This document shows, piece after piece, positions 1 to 8,363 of a stretch of DNA of 64,000 nucleotides (position 1 is its first letter; each line of letters opens with the position of its first letter). The DNA comes from an uncultured Collinsella sp. (GTDB lineage: Bacteria; Actinomycetota; Coriobacteriia; Coriobacteriales; Coriobacteriaceae), in contig CABSAN010000003.1 in assembly GCA_902475785.1 (NCBI GenBank), positions 21,559 to 85,558 of the forward strand, written 5' to 3'. A model generated the notes under the pieces. That model saw nothing but the letters and a program-made list of their open reading frames with translations, was not told the origin of the DNA and made no database searches. The position numbers were made by a program, and so were the translations under genes.

Positions 1-686
1 GTCACGTCGTACTCGTGGCAGATTTCGAGCAACTCGTCGTAGAACTCATAGAACGGGTTTTCGTTGCCGGTGACCTCCATCCAGCCAAACAGCAGCGAGC
101 CGCCGCGGCTCACGATGTTCATCAGGCGGCCGGTCTCCTTAAAGGTCTTGGTGACCGACTTGTTGATGCCGCAGTGGATGGTCATAAAGTCCACGCCGTC
201 CTCGGCGTGCGCGCGCACGACCTCGAACAAGTCATCCTTGGTAAGCTTGACCAGCGGTTTTTCCATGTAGCCGATGGCGTCGTACATGGGGACGGTGCCC
301 ACCATGAGCGGCGTCTCGTCGATGAGCTGCTGGCGGAACTGGCGCGTCTTGCCCGAGTTGGAGAGGTCCATGATGGCGTCGGCGCCAAAGTCCTCGGCAA
401 TCTTGACCTTCTTCCACTCCTCGGCGGCATCGGCCTTATCGCCCGAGATGCCCAAGTTCACGTTGACCTTGGTGGACAGGCCCTCGCCGACGCCAAAGGC
501 GCGCATACCCTTTTTGATATGCACGATGTTGGCGGGAATGGCGATGCGGCCGTCGGCCACGCGCTCGCGGATGTACTCGGGGTCGCGATGCTCGCGCTCG
601 GCGACCTCCTTCATCTGCGGTGTAATCTGCCCGGCGCGGGCGAAGTCGATTTGCGTGACGAGCTTGGGCTCGGTCTGTGTGCTCAT
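1..686 (-). CDS. thiC: Phosphomethylpyrimidine synthase ThiC (3' part beyond window)
   Basis: ThiC is a radical-SAM enzyme that rearranges aminoimidazole ribotide into hydroxymethylpyrimidine phosphate for thiamine synthesis. About 228 N-terminal residues are visible. They include the family stretches IDFARAGQITPQM near the start, IPANIVHIKKG, GEGLSTKVNVNLG, and DLSNSGKTRQFRQQL followed by PLMVGTVPMYDA. The ATG at 684-686 lies 7 nt from a TPP riboswitch whose last conserved segment doubles as the ribosome binding site, which fixes the start. The C-terminal CX2CX4C cluster motif lies outside the window. The short N-terminus matches the compact form of ThiC rather than the long enterobacterial form. 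The call is very secure. Confidence 0.96.
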   Translation of the reverse strand, partial: MSTQTEPKLVTQIDFARAGQITPQMKEVAEREHRDPEYIRERVADGRIAIPANIVHIKKGMRAFGVGEGLSTKVNVNLGISGDKADAAEEWKKVKIAEDFGADAIMDLSNSGKTRQFRQQLIDETPLMVGTVPMYDAIGYMEKPLVKLTKDDLFEVVRAHAEDGVDFMTIHCGINKSVTKTFKETGRLMNIVSRGGSLLFGWMEVTGNENPFYEFYDELLEICHEYDV

Positions 687-693
687 TGGCACG

Positions 694-784
694 GCTCCCT
701 TCGTTGGCATTACCCATATCAGGTTTGCGGGTCAGGGCGGGCGCGCCCAATCTCAGCCTGCCGTCCTGTCCTGCAAGCTCCCCG
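694..784 (-). promoter_or_regulatory. TPP riboswitch (THI element) controlling thiC
   Basis: Read on the minus strand, the segment has the conserved THI-box pieces in order: GGGGAGC, then GGCTGAGA, then GACCCGCAAACCTGAT, then GGTAATGCCAACGAAGGGAG. The last piece supplies the AGGGAG Shine-Dalgarno directly before the thiC ATG. Ligand binding would therefore be expected to hide the ribosome binding site, so translational control is likely. I see no separate terminator between the aptamer and the start codon. Confidence 0.95.
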
Positions 785-801
785 TTTATGTAATGGGCTC
801 A

Positions 802-807
802 AGTATA
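802..807 (-). promoter_or_regulatory. Possible -10 box (TATACT) for the thiC leader
   Basis: On the minus strand a TATACT hexamer lies about 18 nt upstream of the first riboswitch helix, a sensible distance for a transcription start. No good -35 hexamer is visible at 16-18 nt, so this is a weak call. Confidence 0.35.
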
Positions 808-857
808 GCCTGAATGGGTACGATTGGGCCAGCGAGCGTGCCTGTGGGGAGGCGAAC

Positions 858-1373
858 ATGGAAGACAAGCATCTATATCGAGAGACGCAGTGGGATGTAT
901 CGGCCGAGGAGAGCCGCGCGCACCATGGTCTTGTCGCGATTGGTTTTGCGGTGCTTGCCGTGCTGGTGATTGCCTTTTGTATCTGGACGTTTGGCGGTCG
1001 CGGCGGCGCTGCCTGGGAGTTCGAGGCTGATGATAGCCTACCGATCATGACGGTGAAGGTCTCTGGCGGTAACACGGTGGCAGCTCCCGGCGACTATTGG
1101 TATCCGTGCGATGGATTTGTCCAGCTGCAGCTGAGCGGTGGTTCCATTCCTGGTGAAGAGATCGAGCGCGTGACCTTCGATGCGTCGCTTAAGACGCTGT
1201 CAGTCGAGCTCAAAGATAAAGGGGATGTGCCCACGACGATGGATATCGCGCTGACGGAATGGCGCCTGGAGCCCCCGTCGGGCGTCAAGGTGTCCGAGGT
1301 GGAGCATGTCAAGATTACCTATCAGGACGGCTCGACAAATGAAATTGCCAAAGCCGACGGCTTGGCGGAATAG
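858..1373 (+). CDS. Hypothetical single-pass membrane-anchored protein
   Basis: A protein of 171 residues whose family I do not recognise. Residues 1-23 are charged and presumably cytoplasmic. Residues about 24-44 (GLVAIGFAVLAVLVIAFCIW) form one strong membrane helix. The remaining 125 residues are soluble, acidic and rich in beta-type alternation, probably outside the cell. The ATG at 858 is preceded by GGGGAGG at 846-852, so I choose it over the longer open frame that runs upstream through the antisense of thiC. The gene is divergent from the thiC leader and convergent with yaaA. No cysteine pairs or catalytic motifs are evident. Confidence 0.8.
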   Translation: MEDKHLYRETQWDVSAEESRAHHGLVAIGFAVLAVLVIAFCIWTFGGRGGAAWEFEADDSLPIMTVKVSGGNTVAAPGDYWYPCDGFVQLQLSGGSIPGEEIERVTFDASLKTLSVELKDKGDVPTTMDIALTEWRLEPPSGVKVSEVEHVKITYQDGSTNEIAKADGLAE

Positions 1374-1413
1374 ACGCCGTGCCTAGGCAGCACATTCAAA
1401 AGTAGCAGCGGTC

Positions 1414-2223
1414 CTACAAGGCCTGTTCGTTCAGGAAGACCAAAGTATTTTTATTTGAAAGCTCGGGAAAGTGTCGATAACCAACGTCGAACGCGGTAAG
1501 TTCGCTTGCATCCTCGAGCTTGTTTTCTGCCATCCAGCGCACCATGGAGCCGCGCGCCTTTTTGCTGGCGGTCGAGCGCTGGATGGGCTTGCCGTTGCGG
1601 ATGCCTTCGCCAAAGAGGCATGTGACGACCGTGGCTTCGGTGGTGAGGCGGGGTAGAACGGCTTTGGCGTATTCCGCGCTGGCGAGATTGACGATTGTAG
1701 CGTTGGAGCCTGCCGGAGCGATGGCCCGTGCGAGCTTGTCGCCCCAAAACGCGTAGAGGTCTCGGGCATTGTCGACGGCAAGCTTCGCGCCCATCTCCAG
1801 CCGATACGGTTCAACGGCATGAAAGGGGCGCACGCATCCGTAAAGGCCCGAGAGGATCCAGAGATGGTTTTGCAGCCAGTCGAGCTGTGCGGCATCCATG
1901 ACCTCGGGCGCCATGCTTTGGTATTGAATGCCGTGATAGGACATGACGGCAGGGGAGATTCGACGCGCGATATCGGGATCGGCGAGGCCGGCATCGCTCA
2001 GGACAGGCATAAATTCGTGAAGCGTATCCAGGCACGTTGTAAGCAGCCTGTCGCTCACGTTCCATAGCGCCTGCAGGCCGCCGCTGCCTTCATTCCGCTC
2101 GATATCTAGCAGTGCGCGGTGGAGGCGAGCTGTCTCGCGCACAAAGGGTGGAATGCCCAGGACTTCAAAAGCATCTTGGGCCGCGCGCATTTGCTTGGCG
2201 GGCGAAATGATGACCTGCAGCAT
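1414..2223 (-). CDS. yaaA: Peroxide stress protein YaaA (DUF328/UPF0246)
   Basis: A protein of 269 residues. YaaA-family proteins bind DNA and limit intracellular free iron during peroxide stress in Escherichia coli; the role here is inferred from the family. Visible hallmarks are the N-terminal MLQVIISPAKQM, the central HLWILSGLYGCVRPF with YRLEMGAKL, and NLASAEYAKAV near residue 180. The ATG at 2221-2223 follows an AGGAGAG-like site (GGCAGAGGAGAGTCT on the minus strand). A palindromic intergenic repeat begins 23 nt upstream of the start. It reads towards the divergently placed hypothetical gene and shares no operon with its neighbours. Confidence 0.93.
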   Translation of the reverse strand: MLQVIISPAKQMRAAQDAFEVLGIPPFVRETARLHRALLDIERNEGSGGLQALWNVSDRLLTTCLDTLHEFMPVLSDAGLADPDIARRISPAVMSYHGIQYQSMAPEVMDAAQLDWLQNHLWILSGLYGCVRPFHAVEPYRLEMGAKLAVDNARDLYAFWGDKLARAIAPAGSNATIVNLASAEYAKAVLPRLTTEATVVTCLFGEGIRNGKPIQRSTASKKARGSMVRWMAENKLEDASELTAFDVGYRHFPELSNKNTLVFLNEQAL

Positions 2224-2245
2224 AGACTCTCCTCTGCCAAAAAAG

Positions 2246-2313
2246 AAGTTGCGGTGGAATACGGTCTGTTTTGGCCGTGTATGGGCCAGTTTAGTCCGTA
2301 TTTCACCGCAACT
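2246..2313. repeat. Palindromic intergenic repeat, copy 1 (AAGTTGCGGTG family)
   Basis: A 68-nt imperfect inverted repeat between yaaA and the M18 peptidase. The left arm is AAGTTGCGGTGGAATACGG and the right arm is its near-complement, ending CCGTATTTCACCGCAACT. Three further copies lie at 23081-23151, 41552-41622 and 42863-42933. This is the most diverged of the four: one arm reads GTGGAAT instead of GTGAAAT. Confidence 0.85.
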
Positions 2314-2326
2314 GATGAAGGGTTGG

Positions 2327-3724
2327 TTAGGCGCGCTCGAGGAAGGCTTTGTAGCCGCGGTAGGCCTCGTAGATATCGGCCTTGTTGGCGACCTCCCACA
2401 GGGCGTGCATGGACAGGACGGCAACGCCGGAGTCGATGACGTTCATACCGTACTTGGCCATGATGTAGGCGATGGTGCCGCCGCCGCCTGCGTTGACGCG
2501 ACCGAGCTCGCAGGTCTGGAAGTCCACGCCGGCCTCGTCCATGATGTCGCGGACGAGGGCCACGTACTCGGCATCGGCGTCGTTGGAACCGCCCTTGCCG
2601 CGGCTGCCCGTGTACTTGTTAAAGCACAGGCCGCGACCCATAAAGGCCGCGTTCTTGGTCTCGAACTTGCCGGCATAGCCCGGGTCGAAGCCGGCGGACA
2701 CGTCAGAGGAGAGCATACGGCTGCGGGCGAGCGCGCGGCGCAGGGCCAGCGGGCTATCCTCGCCGGCGAGCGTCATGATCTCGGCGACGGTGTTCTCGAA
2801 GAAGCGACTCGTCATGCCGGTGGCACCCACGGAACCGATCTCCTCCTTGTCGACGATGAGCGTGATGCTCGTGCGCTCGACATTGGCCACATTGATCTGG
2901 GCGAGCATGGAGGGGTAAGCGCAGACGCGGTCGTCGTGGCCATAGCCCAAAATCATGGAGCGGTCGAGGCCCATGTCGCGGGCGGGACCGGCGGGCACGA
3001 CCTCGATCTCGGCGGAGAGGAAGTCCTCCTCCTCGACGTCATACTGCTCCTTAAGGATGTCCAGGAACATCTGCTTGACGGGCTCCTTGGGGGCGTCCTT
3101 GTCGTTCTCGTCAAACTTGACGGGACGGCCGCCCACGATCACGTCGAGGATCTCGGCGTCGACGGCGTCCTTGGCGGGCTTGGCCATCTGCTCGCTCGAG
3201 AGGTGGATCAGCAGGTCGGAGATGGTGAAGACTGGGTCATCTGCCTTGTCGCCGATGTTGATGTCGACGGTGGTGCCGTCCTTTTTGCAGATGACGCCTA
3301 CGAGTGCGAGCGGGGAAGCGACCCAGTGGTAGCTCTTGACGCCGCCATAGTAGTGCGTGTCGAGGTAGGCCATGTCGCCGGCCTCGAAGGCGGGGTTCTG
3401 CTTAAGGTCTAGGCGCGGCGAGTCCACGTGGGCGCCCAGGATGTTAAAGCCCTGCTCGAGCGGGGCGGTGCCCAGGTTGACGAGCATGAGGTCCTTGCCG
3501 TGATTGGCGGCGTACACCTTGTCGCCTGCCTTGAGCTCGCGGCCTTCGGCGATCACGGTCTCCAGGTCGACGTATCCCGCCTCCTCGGCCATCTTGATGC
3601 CGGTCTTGACGCACAGGCGCTCGGTCTTGTTCTCGCTCAAAAACTGCTTATAGCCGCGGCAAAGCTCCTCGAGCTCCTCGACTTGCTGTGGCGTGTACTT
3701 TTTCCATGCGCAGGGACGCTCCAT
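2327..3724 (-). CDS. M18 family aminopeptidase
   Basis: A protein of 465 residues, the usual size for this dinuclear zinc aminopeptidase family, which removes N-terminal amino acids (acidic ones in several members) from peptides in the cytoplasm. Metal-site motifs are visible: GAHVDSPRLDLKQNP near residue 105, DKEEIGSVGATG near 300, YGHDDRVCAYPS near 280, and SMHALWEV near the C-terminus. The ATG at 3722-3724 has AAAGGAG 8-14 nt upstream. A longer reading frame upstream lacks a ribosome site and was not used. The gene stands alone and is divergent from polA. Substrate preference cannot be read from the sequence. Confidence 0.93.
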   Translation of the reverse strand: MERPCAWKKYTPQQVEELEELCRGYKQFLSENKTERLCVKTGIKMAEEAGYVDLETVIAEGRELKAGDKVYAANHGKDLMLVNLGTAPLEQGFNILGAHVDSPRLDLKQNPAFEAGDMAYLDTHYYGGVKSYHWVASPLALVGVICKKDGTTVDINIGDKADDPVFTISDLLIHLSSEQMAKPAKDAVDAEILDVIVGGRPVKFDENDKDAPKEPVKQMFLDILKEQYDVEEEDFLSAEIEVVPAGPARDMGLDRSMILGYGHDDRVCAYPSMLAQINVANVERTSITLIVDKEEIGSVGATGMTSRFFENTVAEIMTLAGEDSPLALRRALARSRMLSSDVSAGFDPGYAGKFETKNAAFMGRGLCFNKYTGSRGKGGSNDADAEYVALVRDIMDEAGVDFQTCELGRVNAGGGGTIAYIMAKYGMNVIDSGVAVLSMHALWEVANKADIYEAYRGYKAFLERA

Positions 3725-3890
3725 GACGCAGGCTCCTTTCGGATCGATCGTGCTGGTTGATGTACCGTGAGCCATCGTATCACGCGCGGGCTCACGGTGG
3801 CGGGGGAGCTTGATGTGAGGTGGCCGCGGGGCGGGGAGCGTGTAAACTGGAGTGAGCAAACCGTGCCCAGCCCAAAGCGAGGTATTTAAT

Positions 3891-6638
3891 ATGTCTGACA
3901 AGCGCCGCACTTTTGCCGTTATCGACGGCAACTCGCTCATGCACCGCGCCTTTCACGCCGTGCCGCCGACCATGAACGCGCCGGACGGTCGCCCCACCAA
4001 CGCGATCTTTGGCTTTCTGAACATGTTTCTTAAGATGATTGATGCCTTTAACCCCGACGGTGTGGTCGTGGCGTTTGACAAGGGTAAGCCACGCGTGCGC
4101 ATGGAGATGCTGCCGCAGTATAAGGCGCAACGCCCGCCCATGGACCCCGATCTGCATGCGCAGTTCCCTATGATTAAGGAGCTGCTCACCGCGCTCAACG
4201 TGCCGATTCTGCAGTCCGAGGGCTGGGAAGGCGACGATATCCTGGGAACCATGGCGCGCCTGGGCGAGCAGGCCGGCTGCGACATGCTACTGGTGACCGG
4301 CGACCGCGACATGTATCAACTCGTGACCGAGCACGTCAACGTGGTCTCGACCCGCAAGGGCCTGTCTGACGTGGCGATCATGACGCCCGAGAGCGTGGAC
4401 GACCTGTATCACGGCATTACGCCGGCGCTCGTGCCCGATTTTTACGGTCTAAAGGGCGATACGTCCGACAACATCCCCGGTGTACCGGGCATCGGTCCCA
4501 AAAAGGCGAGTGCGCTCATTGCGAAGTACGGTAGCCTGGACGAAGTCATCGCGCATGCCGACGAGGTCAAGGGCAAGATGGGCGAGAACCTGCGTGCACA
4601 CATCGATGACGCACTACTGAGCCGCAAGGTTGCGACCATCCGCACCGATGCGCCCGTCGAGCTCGACTTTGAGGCGACGTCCTTCCCGGCGTTTTCTGCC
4701 GATGAGGTTTCCGCGGCGCTGGGTACGCTTGGTATCACCGCCATGCAGAACCGTTTCTTGGCGCTGATCGGCGGCGAGGGCGGGGCTGCTGCCTCCAGTG
4801 TGTTTGAGATACCTGCTATGGTTCGCGCAGCCGCCGGCGATGCTGACGCGCTTGGTGCCGTTGCGGCTGAGGTCTCCCGCGCGATTGATGCCGGCGAGTG
4901 GGTCGCCGCCGTGGTGGACGACGACAAGGAAGAGGGCGCGCTCTTTGGACTGACGCGCACGCTGTGGCTGGCGACGTCCAAGGGCCTGTTCGCGCTCGAG
5001 GAGGGCGACAGCTGTGCGGCGGCTGAGGTTGAGGGCTTCAACTTCGTCCACGGCGTGATTGCCGGCGTGCTCGCGCGTCTGTTTATGGAGGGCCGCGTGG
5101 CGAGCCCGGATACGAAGGCGCTGCTGCACGAGCTTTCGCCCATCGATTCTTCTGAGCCCGAGCTCATGGATCCGCTCGCTGCCGATTCCACGCGTATCTT
5201 CGATACCGTTGTCGCTGCCTATCTGCTGGATTCCGATCGCTCCGAGTTCGATGAGGCATATCTGGCCGATACGTATCTGCAGATGGCGCTGCCTGCGGCG
5301 CGCGGTGCAGGGGGTGCCGGTGAGGACGCTCCGGCGCCCGCCGCTCGCACGGCGGCCTTGACGCTGGCGCTGGTCGCACCGCTGCGCGACCGCATGGCCC
5401 GCGAGAACGCCGCCAACGTGTTCGATGGCATCGAGATGCCGCTCGTGCCGGTGCTTGCCAAGATGGAGCGCGCGGGCATGCTCGTGGACCCCGATCGCCT
5501 GCGCAGTCTGTCCGAGGGCCTGGCGACCCAGATTACCGAGGTTGAGCGCAGTATTCGCGACCTGGCGGGTGACGAGACCTTTAATATTGGCAGTCCCATG
5601 CAGCTGTCGCACGTGCTCTTTGATGTGATGGGGCTTCCGACCAAGGGCCTCAAGAAGACTAAGCGCGGCTATTATTCGACCAACGCCAAGGTGCTGAGCG
5701 ACCTTGCGCGTGACCACGAAATCGTGCGTCTGATCTTGGACTGGCGTGAGAAGTCTAAGATCAAGTCCACCTATCTGGACACGCTGGGCCCGCTACGCCG
5801 TGGTGACGGTCGCGTACACACTACGTACAACCAGACCATCACGGCAACGGGGCGTCTGTCCTCGAGCGACCCGAACCTGCAGAACATCCCGACGCGCTCG
5901 GAGCTGGGTCGTACCGTCAAGACGGCGTTTTCGGCAGGCGAGGGAAGCGTCTTTTTGGCGGTGGACTACTCGCAGATCGAGCTGCGTCTGCTGGCACATC
6001 TCTCGGGTGACGAGCACCTGGTGCGCGCCTTTAACGAGGGCGAGGACTTCCATGCCGAGACGGCGGCGCGCGTGTTTGGTGTGCCGGTGTCCGAGGTAAC
6101 GCCCGACTTGCGCAGTCGCGCCAAGGCCGTGAACTTTGGCATCGTGTATGGCCAGCAGGCCTACGGCCTGTCGCAGTCGCTGCATATCTCGATGGCCGAG
6201 GCACGCGACATGATCGACCGCTACTACGAGGCCTACCCGGGCGTGCGTACGTTCCTCGACAACGTGGTGGCACGCGCCAAGCAGACGGGCTACGCCGAGA
6301 CCATGTACGGCCGCCGTCGTCATATTCCGGAGCTCAAGGCCAAAAACCCGCAACTCCGCGGCTTTGGCGAGCGCACGTCCATGAACCATCCCATGCAGGG
6401 CACCGCAGCAGACATCATCAAGATCGCCATGGCCCGCGTAAGTCGTCGCCTGGAAGAGGAAGGCTTTGCCGCCCACATGATCCTGCAAGTGCACGACGAA
6501 CTGGACTTTGAGTGCCCCATCGACGAAGTCGAGCGCCTAACCACCATGGTCTGCGACGTCATGGAACACGTAGTAGACCTCCGCGTCCCCCTCATTGCCG
6601 AAGCCAGCACCGGCATAACCTGGGCCGACGCCAAATAG
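3891..6638 (+). CDS. polA: DNA polymerase I
   Basis: A protein of 915 residues that fills gaps and removes primers in replication and repair. Residues 1-290 form the 5'-3' exonuclease (VIDGNSLMHRAFHA, VAFDKGKPRVRMEM, and a GIGPKKASALI helix-hairpin-helix). The middle domain keeps the 3'-5' exonuclease fold but I do not find the catalytic acidic residues; for example FDTVVAAYLLDSD is followed by a region lacking the third Asp. Proofreading is therefore probably lost. The polymerase domain has motif A (DYSQIELR, Asp692), the O-helix region KAVNFGIVYG and motif C (VHDE, residues 867-870). The start is the ATG at 3891 after GCGAGG; an upstream in-frame GTG at 3852 lacks a site. Confidence 0.97.
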   Translation: MSDKRRTFAVIDGNSLMHRAFHAVPPTMNAPDGRPTNAIFGFLNMFLKMIDAFNPDGVVVAFDKGKPRVRMEMLPQYKAQRPPMDPDLHAQFPMIKELLTALNVPILQSEGWEGDDILGTMARLGEQAGCDMLLVTGDRDMYQLVTEHVNVVSTRKGLSDVAIMTPESVDDLYHGITPALVPDFYGLKGDTSDNIPGVPGIGPKKASALIAKYGSLDEVIAHADEVKGKMGENLRAHIDDALLSRKVATIRTDAPVELDFEATSFPAFSADEVSAALGTLGITAMQNRFLALIGGEGGAAASSVFEIPAMVRAAAGDADALGAVAAEVSRAIDAGEWVAAVVDDDKEEGALFGLTRTLWLATSKGLFALEEGDSCAAAEVEGFNFVHGVIAGVLARLFMEGRVASPDTKALLHELSPIDSSEPELMDPLAADSTRIFDTVVAAYLLDSDRSEFDEAYLADTYLQMALPAARGAGGAGEDAPAPAARTAALTLALVAPLRDRMARENAANVFDGIEMPLVPVLAKMERAGMLVDPDRLRSLSEGLATQITEVERSIRDLAGDETFNIGSPMQLSHVLFDVMGLPTKGLKKTKRGYYSTNAKVLSDLARDHEIVRLILDWREKSKIKSTYLDTLGPLRRGDGRVHTTYNQTITATGRLSSSDPNLQNIPTRSELGRTVKTAFSAGEGSVFLAVDYSQIELRLLAHLSGDEHLVRAFNEGEDFHAETAARVFGVPVSEVTPDLRSRAKAVNFGIVYGQQAYGLSQSLHISMAEARDMIDRYYEAYPGVRTFLDNVVARAKQTGYAETMYGRRRHIPELKAKNPQLRGFGERTSMNHPMQGTAADIIKIAMARVSRRLEEEGFAAHMILQVHDELDFECPIDEVERLTTMVCDVMEHVVDLRVPLIAEASTGITWADAK

Positions 6639-6696
6639 GAAAGCGCTCCGTAAGGTAAGCTCGCTCAAGACGCAAGCCCCCACATACTTATGATTT

Positions 6697-6725
6697 GGGA
6701 CAAACACTACTGATTAATTTGTCCC
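6697..6725. repeat. Short inverted repeat GGGACAAA/TTTGTCCC
   Basis: GGGACAAA at 6697-6704 is mirrored by TTTGTCCC at 6718-6725 with a 13-nt spacer, just after polA. A related half (AATTTGTCCCA) occurs near 19038. The role is unknown; it may be part of a small dispersed repeat family. Confidence 0.6.
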
Positions 6726-6739
6726 ACAGTAACCAAAAC

Positions 6740-6774
6740 AGAGGGGAGCCCCTTCCAACAAGGAGCTCCCCTCT
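6740..6774 (+). terminator. Terminator-like hairpin after polA
   Basis: AGAGGGGAGC pairs with GCTCCCCTCT across a 15-nt loop, about 100 nt downstream of the polA stop. There is no clear T-tract, so factor-independent termination is uncertain. Confidence 0.5.
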
Positions 6775-6810
6775 GCTCAAATCATTTCAGCTAAGTATCT
6801 AGGCACTCAA

Positions 6811-7005
6811 GACGCCATCTTGGCGGCGGGTAAGTAAACCAAGGGCCTGGCCGGGCGGCGCGGGATAACTTTTCGTAGATTCCGCACGCAAAGAAAGCCA
6901 CTTAATGTGGCTTTCGTCTTGCGCAGGACCTGACCGAGCGAAAAGTTATCCCGCGCCGCCCGGCCAGGCCCGATGGGACGGCTACCGAGCCGCCAAGATG
7001 GCGTC
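6811..7005. repeat. Long intergenic inverted repeat overlapping the 3' end of the HAD gene
   Basis: Three nested pairs of complementary blocks fold this stretch on itself. They are 6811-6827 with 6989-7005 (17 of 17), 6843-6875 with 6939-6971 (33 of 33), and 6893-6901 with 6907-6915 (9 of 9, loop TTAAT). The outer right block is the last codons of the HAD phosphatase gene. The innermost hairpin may act as a terminator. The rest looks like an inverted duplication of the gene's tail. Confidence 0.85.
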
Positions 7006-7809
7006 GATGAGCGTCAGTACGCCCCCGTCGTTGTTGCTCGGAATGCGCCACTTGGCGTGCGCGTTCATGTGCTCCTCGGCATTGTCCACGATAAAGCTGT
7101 GACCGACGCGCTCCAGCATGGGGATGTCGTTGTAGGTGTCGCCCACGGCGGCGGCGTCGGCGATATCGATGCCCAGGTGTTCGCACAGGTGCGCGACGCC
7201 GGCGCCCTTGTCGACGCCCAGGTTCATAAAGTCGATCCACTCGCGCCCGGCGTTGGTGACGTAGAGCTTGTCCGAGAACTCGGGGCTATAGGTCTCGCGG
7301 AAAGCGGGCTCGGCGTCGTAGCCGGGGAAGAAGACCGAAATCTTGTTGGACTCGAAATCAATGCCCTCAAAGCTGTCGACGTAGTTGATTGTGTTGTAGT
7401 AGACGCTGATCTCGTCGTGGTATTGATGGTCGCGGGCAAGCACGTAGAACTCGTCGAAGCAGCACAGGACGGGGACAGCGCGAGGATCCTCCGAGGCACG
7501 GCTCAAGACCTGCTGATACAGCTCCACGTCAATATTGCTCTTATAGATATAGCTGCCGCGATAGATCACGCACGCTCCGTTGTCGGGACAAAAAGCAAGG
7601 CGGTTTTTGATGCCCTCGAACATCTCCTCGAGCTTGGGGGCGGGACGTCCGCTGGCGGGGCAGAATACGATGCCGGCGTCGGCGAGCTTGTCCAGGCGCT
7701 CATCAAGACCCTGGGGCAGCACACGCTCGTCGGTCAGCAGCGTCTTGTCCATATCGACGGCGAGAATCTTAATGTTGCCGATGTTGGCGTCCGATTCGTA
7801 AGTTTGCAT
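6982..7809 (-). CDS. Cof-type HAD-IIB family phosphatase
   Basis: A protein of 275 residues, typical of Cof/YidA-like sugar-phosphate or nucleotide-phosphate phosphatases. HAD motif I is AVDMDKTLLTDE (nucleophile Asp at about residue 19, acid/base Asp two later), motif II is CPASGRP, and motif IV is AAVGDTYNDIPML with a conserved Lys before it (VDKGAGVAHL). The C2B cap lies between. The ATG at 7807-7809 follows GAAAGGCG. The physiological substrate is not predictable. The last codons lie inside the long inverted repeat 6811-7005. Its upstream neighbour in the opposite direction is the argG leader. Confidence 0.92.
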   Translation of the reverse strand: MQTYESDANIGNIKILAVDMDKTLLTDERVLPQGLDERLDKLADAGIVFCPASGRPAPKLEEMFEGIKNRLAFCPDNGACVIYRGSYIYKSNIDVELYQQVLSRASEDPRAVPVLCCFDEFYVLARDHQYHDEISVYYNTINYVDSFEGIDFESNKISVFFPGYDAEPAFRETYSPEFSDKLYVTNAGREWIDFMNLGVDKGAGVAHLCEHLGIDIADAAAVGDTYNDIPMLERVGHSFIVDNAEEHMNAHAKWRIPSNNDGGVLTLIDAILAAR

Positions 7810-7886
7810 AAAAATGCGCCTTTCGTTTCGAGATTGTTTCAGACGTTATAACCATCAACTCGTAGTCGAGCGTATTTTCGCAGGAA

Positions 7887-7904
7887 TGGTGCGTATTTGC
7901 ACCA
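7887..7904. promoter_or_regulatory. Palindrome TGGTGC-N6-GCACCA, possible operator
   Basis: A perfect 6-6-6 palindrome between the HAD gene and the argG leader, about 50 nt upstream of the likely -35 of the argG promoter. It could be a regulator site for either divergent gene. It does not match the Escherichia coli ARG box consensus. Confidence 0.35.
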
Positions 7905-7952
7905 CGCTTCACAAAGTAATGAAAAAACTTTTCAGAAATTTGAATTTGTCGC

Positions 7953-7980
7953 TTGTGCTGCGGGCACTTTAGCGTAATAT
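7953..7980 (+). promoter_or_regulatory. Candidate sigma-70-type promoter for the argG leader
   Basis: TTGTGC at 7953-7958 and TAATAT at 7975-7980 are separated by 16 nt. The expected start near 7987 would give a 5' leader of nearly 380 nt before argG, including the short Arg-rich reading frame at 8084. Confidence 0.5.
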
Positions 7981-8083
7981 AGCGACCATCGAAAACGGAG
8001 ACGGAAAAACAACCGCTTACCGAGTAAAAGGTACCGTTTACGATATTTGAATTGCGCCCGGCGATACGTGAAAGGAGAGGCAG

Positions 8084-8158
8084 ATGCAGTTCGTAAAGAT
8101 CATCACCACTGCAGACAATGCCATCCGACGCCAGCGCGCAATTTCCCGACGACGATAA
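8084..8158 (+). CDS. Putative Arg-rich leader peptide of argG (24 aa)
   Basis: A 24-residue frame starting ATG at 8084 after a strong AAAGGAGAGG site. The C-terminal eleven residues read IRRQRAISRRR, so six of them are Arg, and the last three codons before TAA are CGA CGA CGA. CGA is little used in the surrounding genes, which mostly use CGC and CGT. Such a run next to an arginine biosynthesis gene is the pattern of a leader peptide that senses charged tRNA-Arg. The stop codon lies inside the hairpin 8151-8166. Translation is inferred from the ribosome site and codon pattern only. Confidence 0.7.
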   Translation: MQFVKIITTADNAIRRQRAISRRR

Positions 8159-8269
8159 CAATCGTCTCTGTCCGCATGGGGCGAATTGCCTCAACAGAGT
8201 CATTTTGAGGTCGTTGGGTTTTAGCACGACATTGCTGCATGTTTCTAGGGCATGTATGTGCTGATTTTT
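8151..8269 (+). promoter_or_regulatory. Candidate transcription attenuator of argG
   Basis: Four possible hairpins follow the Arg codons. A is GACGAT/ATCGTC (8151-8166, overlapping the last codons and stop). B is CTCTGT/ACAGAG (8166-8199). C is CCTCAA/TTGAGG (8189-8210), which excludes B. D is AGCAC/GTGCT with inner ACAT and GC pairs (8223-8262), followed by GATTTTT. A ribosome stalled on the Arg run would cover A and could shift the B/C balance; D is the terminator candidate. The pairings are seen in the sequence, but the switching logic is inferred. Confidence 0.5.
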
Positions 8270-8363
8270 GCTATTTAACCTGATATTGCACGGTATATGA
8301 CCTTGAAATGACTTGCAACTGACCGATGTTCTAACTAGCTACCAAGGGCGAAAGGAAACAGCC

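Noticed and set aside
15..857. Long plus-strand reading frame running into the hypothetical membrane protein
   Set aside because: It is antisense to thiC and its riboswitch; the real gene begins at the ATG at 858 with its own ribosome site.
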